From an uncultured Desulfovibrionaceae bacterium (GTDB lineage: Bacteria > Desulfobacterota > Desulfovibrionia > Desulfovibrionales > Desulfovibrionaceae), in the NCBI GenBank assembly GCA_949427775.1, contig CASQEL010000002.1, forward strand, positions 1 to 23,825: a stretch of DNA of 23,825 nt. The letters are read 5' to 3'. The translations under genes and the position numbers were made by a program. Below, piece by piece: positions 23,288 to 23,825 of the stretch. Within the stretch, counting starts at the first letter, position 1. Every line of letters begins with the position of its first letter. Below the pieces are notes generated by a model. It did not search any database. It was not told the DNA's origin and saw only the letters and a program-made list of their open reading frames with translations.

Positions 23288-23404
23288 GCGCGCATCCTCG
23301 CTGCTTCCGCCCGGCCGGTTTTCCTGCTGTCCGCATGGCGGGATACCGTGCGCCGGGCCTTCTGCCGGCCGCTTGCCCAGTTCGGCCATTCTTTTGTGAA
23401 AATG

Positions 23405-23433
23405 GTATCATGGCGAGAGGGGTGTTCTGTCAA
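23405..23433 (-). promoter_or_regulatory. promoter of the permease gene
   Basis: On the minus strand TTGACA (23428-23433) is perfect and TGATAC (23405-23410) lies exactly 17 bases downstream. Transcription would start near 23398, about 110 bases before the permease ATG. Confidence 0.65.
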
Positions 23434-23455
23434 ATTGAAAAAAAACGAATACTGT
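23428..23455. promoter_or_regulatory. candidate LysR operator, second copy
   Basis: Read on the minus strand this 28-base block aligns without gaps to 20701-20728, with 20 identical positions by hand count. These include ATTTGACA, the central T run and ACA-x-TA at the far end. It covers the -35 and the DNA upstream of it, where LysR proteins usually bind. Confidence 0.4.
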
Positions 23456-23593
23456 TTGATAAAATGGAACAGAATCATGCGGGAGCGGCGGCAACCGGAG
23501 GGAAGCCGTCGGAAGGAGTCGGATAACGTCCCTTGTCAGGGCTACGCCGCCGCGCGCTGTTTGCGAGCAGCGCGAAGCCGATAACGGCAGGCG

Positions 23594-23739
23594 CTACAGC
23601 GCGGCTTTGCAGAGGGCGGCCACGGCCTGATCGGTCATGGTGCGCGGGTTGGTCAGGCCGCAAGCTCCCTCCGGACGTTGGCGGCCATGAGGGGAATAGC
23701 TTCTTCCCGCACGTTCCTGCCGTACTTCAATCTGTCCGG
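23594..23739 (-). pseudogene. C-terminal remnant of an iron-containing alcohol dehydrogenase
   Basis: Read on the minus strand, one frame gives NVREEAIPLMAANVRRE and the next frame gives ACGLTNPRTMTDQAVAALCKAAL followed by TAG. Together these match the usual C-terminus of group III Fe-alcohol dehydrogenases (REEDIPLMAxNAxxDACGxTNPRxxT). The switch at about 23665-23668 is best explained by loss of one base in a Glu/Asp codon. Upstream the frame meets a stop at 23740-23742, and no further dehydrogenase sequence is visible. The fragment is therefore both frameshifted and truncated, and is a relic of a gene lost or rearranged here. Confidence 0.65.
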
Positions 23740-23825
23740 TTATGGCCTGACGCCATATGAGGGAGCGGGTGGAATTTTCTGCCTGTTTTTGGACGGAGTG
23801 TTTTTTGCATGAGGACAGGAGGGAA
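23740..23825 (+). promoter_or_regulatory. right-edge sequence with a possible ribosome-binding site
   Basis: The window ends in ACAGGAGGGAA (about 23815-23825), a strong Shine-Dalgarno-like run on the plus strand. A plus-strand gene may begin just beyond the edge. Nothing else is recognisable in this stretch. Confidence 0.3.

Larger units (their letters stand above)
23288..23593. other. promoter-bearing spacer upstream of the permease
   Basis: I see no gene in this 306-bp spacer. It holds the permease promoter and shared operator block (23405-23455), an AT-rich stretch to about 23475, and then GC-rich sequence leading to the dehydrogenase remnant. I found no RNA-gene signature. Confidence 0.5.

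Noticed and set aside
1..23825. CRISPR arrays, tRNA or rRNA genes, insertion sequences, attachment sites
   Set aside because: No regularly spaced direct repeats, cloverleaf-like sequences, transposase or integrase genes were seen on either strand.

Overview
The window is a high-GC chromosomal segment from a flagellated Gram-negative bacterium. The best guess is a member of the Desulfovibrionaceae (Desulfovibrio, Bilophila or Mailhella type). This rests on the large 523-residue porin that resembles the Desulfovibrio-type outer-membrane porins, several soluble Fe-S/flavin redox proteins, short flagellins and an AprB-like ferredoxin next to an AprA/SdhA-fold flavoprotein. The placement is inference from protein style; there is no rRNA marker here.

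Left part (1-4.8 kb). Two flagellin genes lie in the same orientation on the minus strand, the first cut by the window edge. They share a 234-base perfectly identical tract and a similar leader. The intact copy has a good sigma-28 promoter. Diverging from it is panB (pantothenate synthesis) with its own sigma-70 promoter. Two small orphan genes on the minus strand follow: a predicted papain-like cysteine peptidase and an exported protein of unknown function.

Middle (4.8-11.8 kb). A tripartite RND efflux operon (adaptor, pump, outer-membrane factor; minus strand, with an ATGA overlap between pump and outer-membrane factor) is preceded by about 1.2 kb with no convincing gene. That stretch holds an AT-rich island, palindromes and a repeat element that recurs near 4.7 kb.

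Right part (11.8-23.3 kb). This is the most interesting region. A LysR regulator on the plus strand diverges from a run of six minus-strand genes: a fumarate-reductase/AprA-fold flavoprotein, a GltD-like flavin/Fe-S NAD(P)H oxidoreductase, a Tat-exported type-B carboxylesterase, an outer-membrane porin, an AprB-like 2x[4Fe-4S] ferredoxin and a second flavoprotein translationally coupled to it. A convergent SLC13/DASS-like permease beyond the LysR gene carries a 28-base promoter block, 20 of 28 bases identical and ungapped, that also covers the LysR/flavoprotein divergent promoter. This points to one regulon. A coherent but unproven reading is uptake of an ester across the outer membrane, periplasmic hydrolysis, import of the acid by the permease, and cytoplasmic reduction by soluble flavoproteins fed from NAD(P)H through Fe-S carriers. 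Neither flavoprotein keeps the usual fumarate-site His and Arg, so the substrate is probably not fumarate.

At the right edge is a frameshifted, truncated C-terminal remnant of an iron-containing alcohol dehydrogenase. Several intergenic palindromes and a composite repeat sit at the 3' ends of the minus-strand operons.
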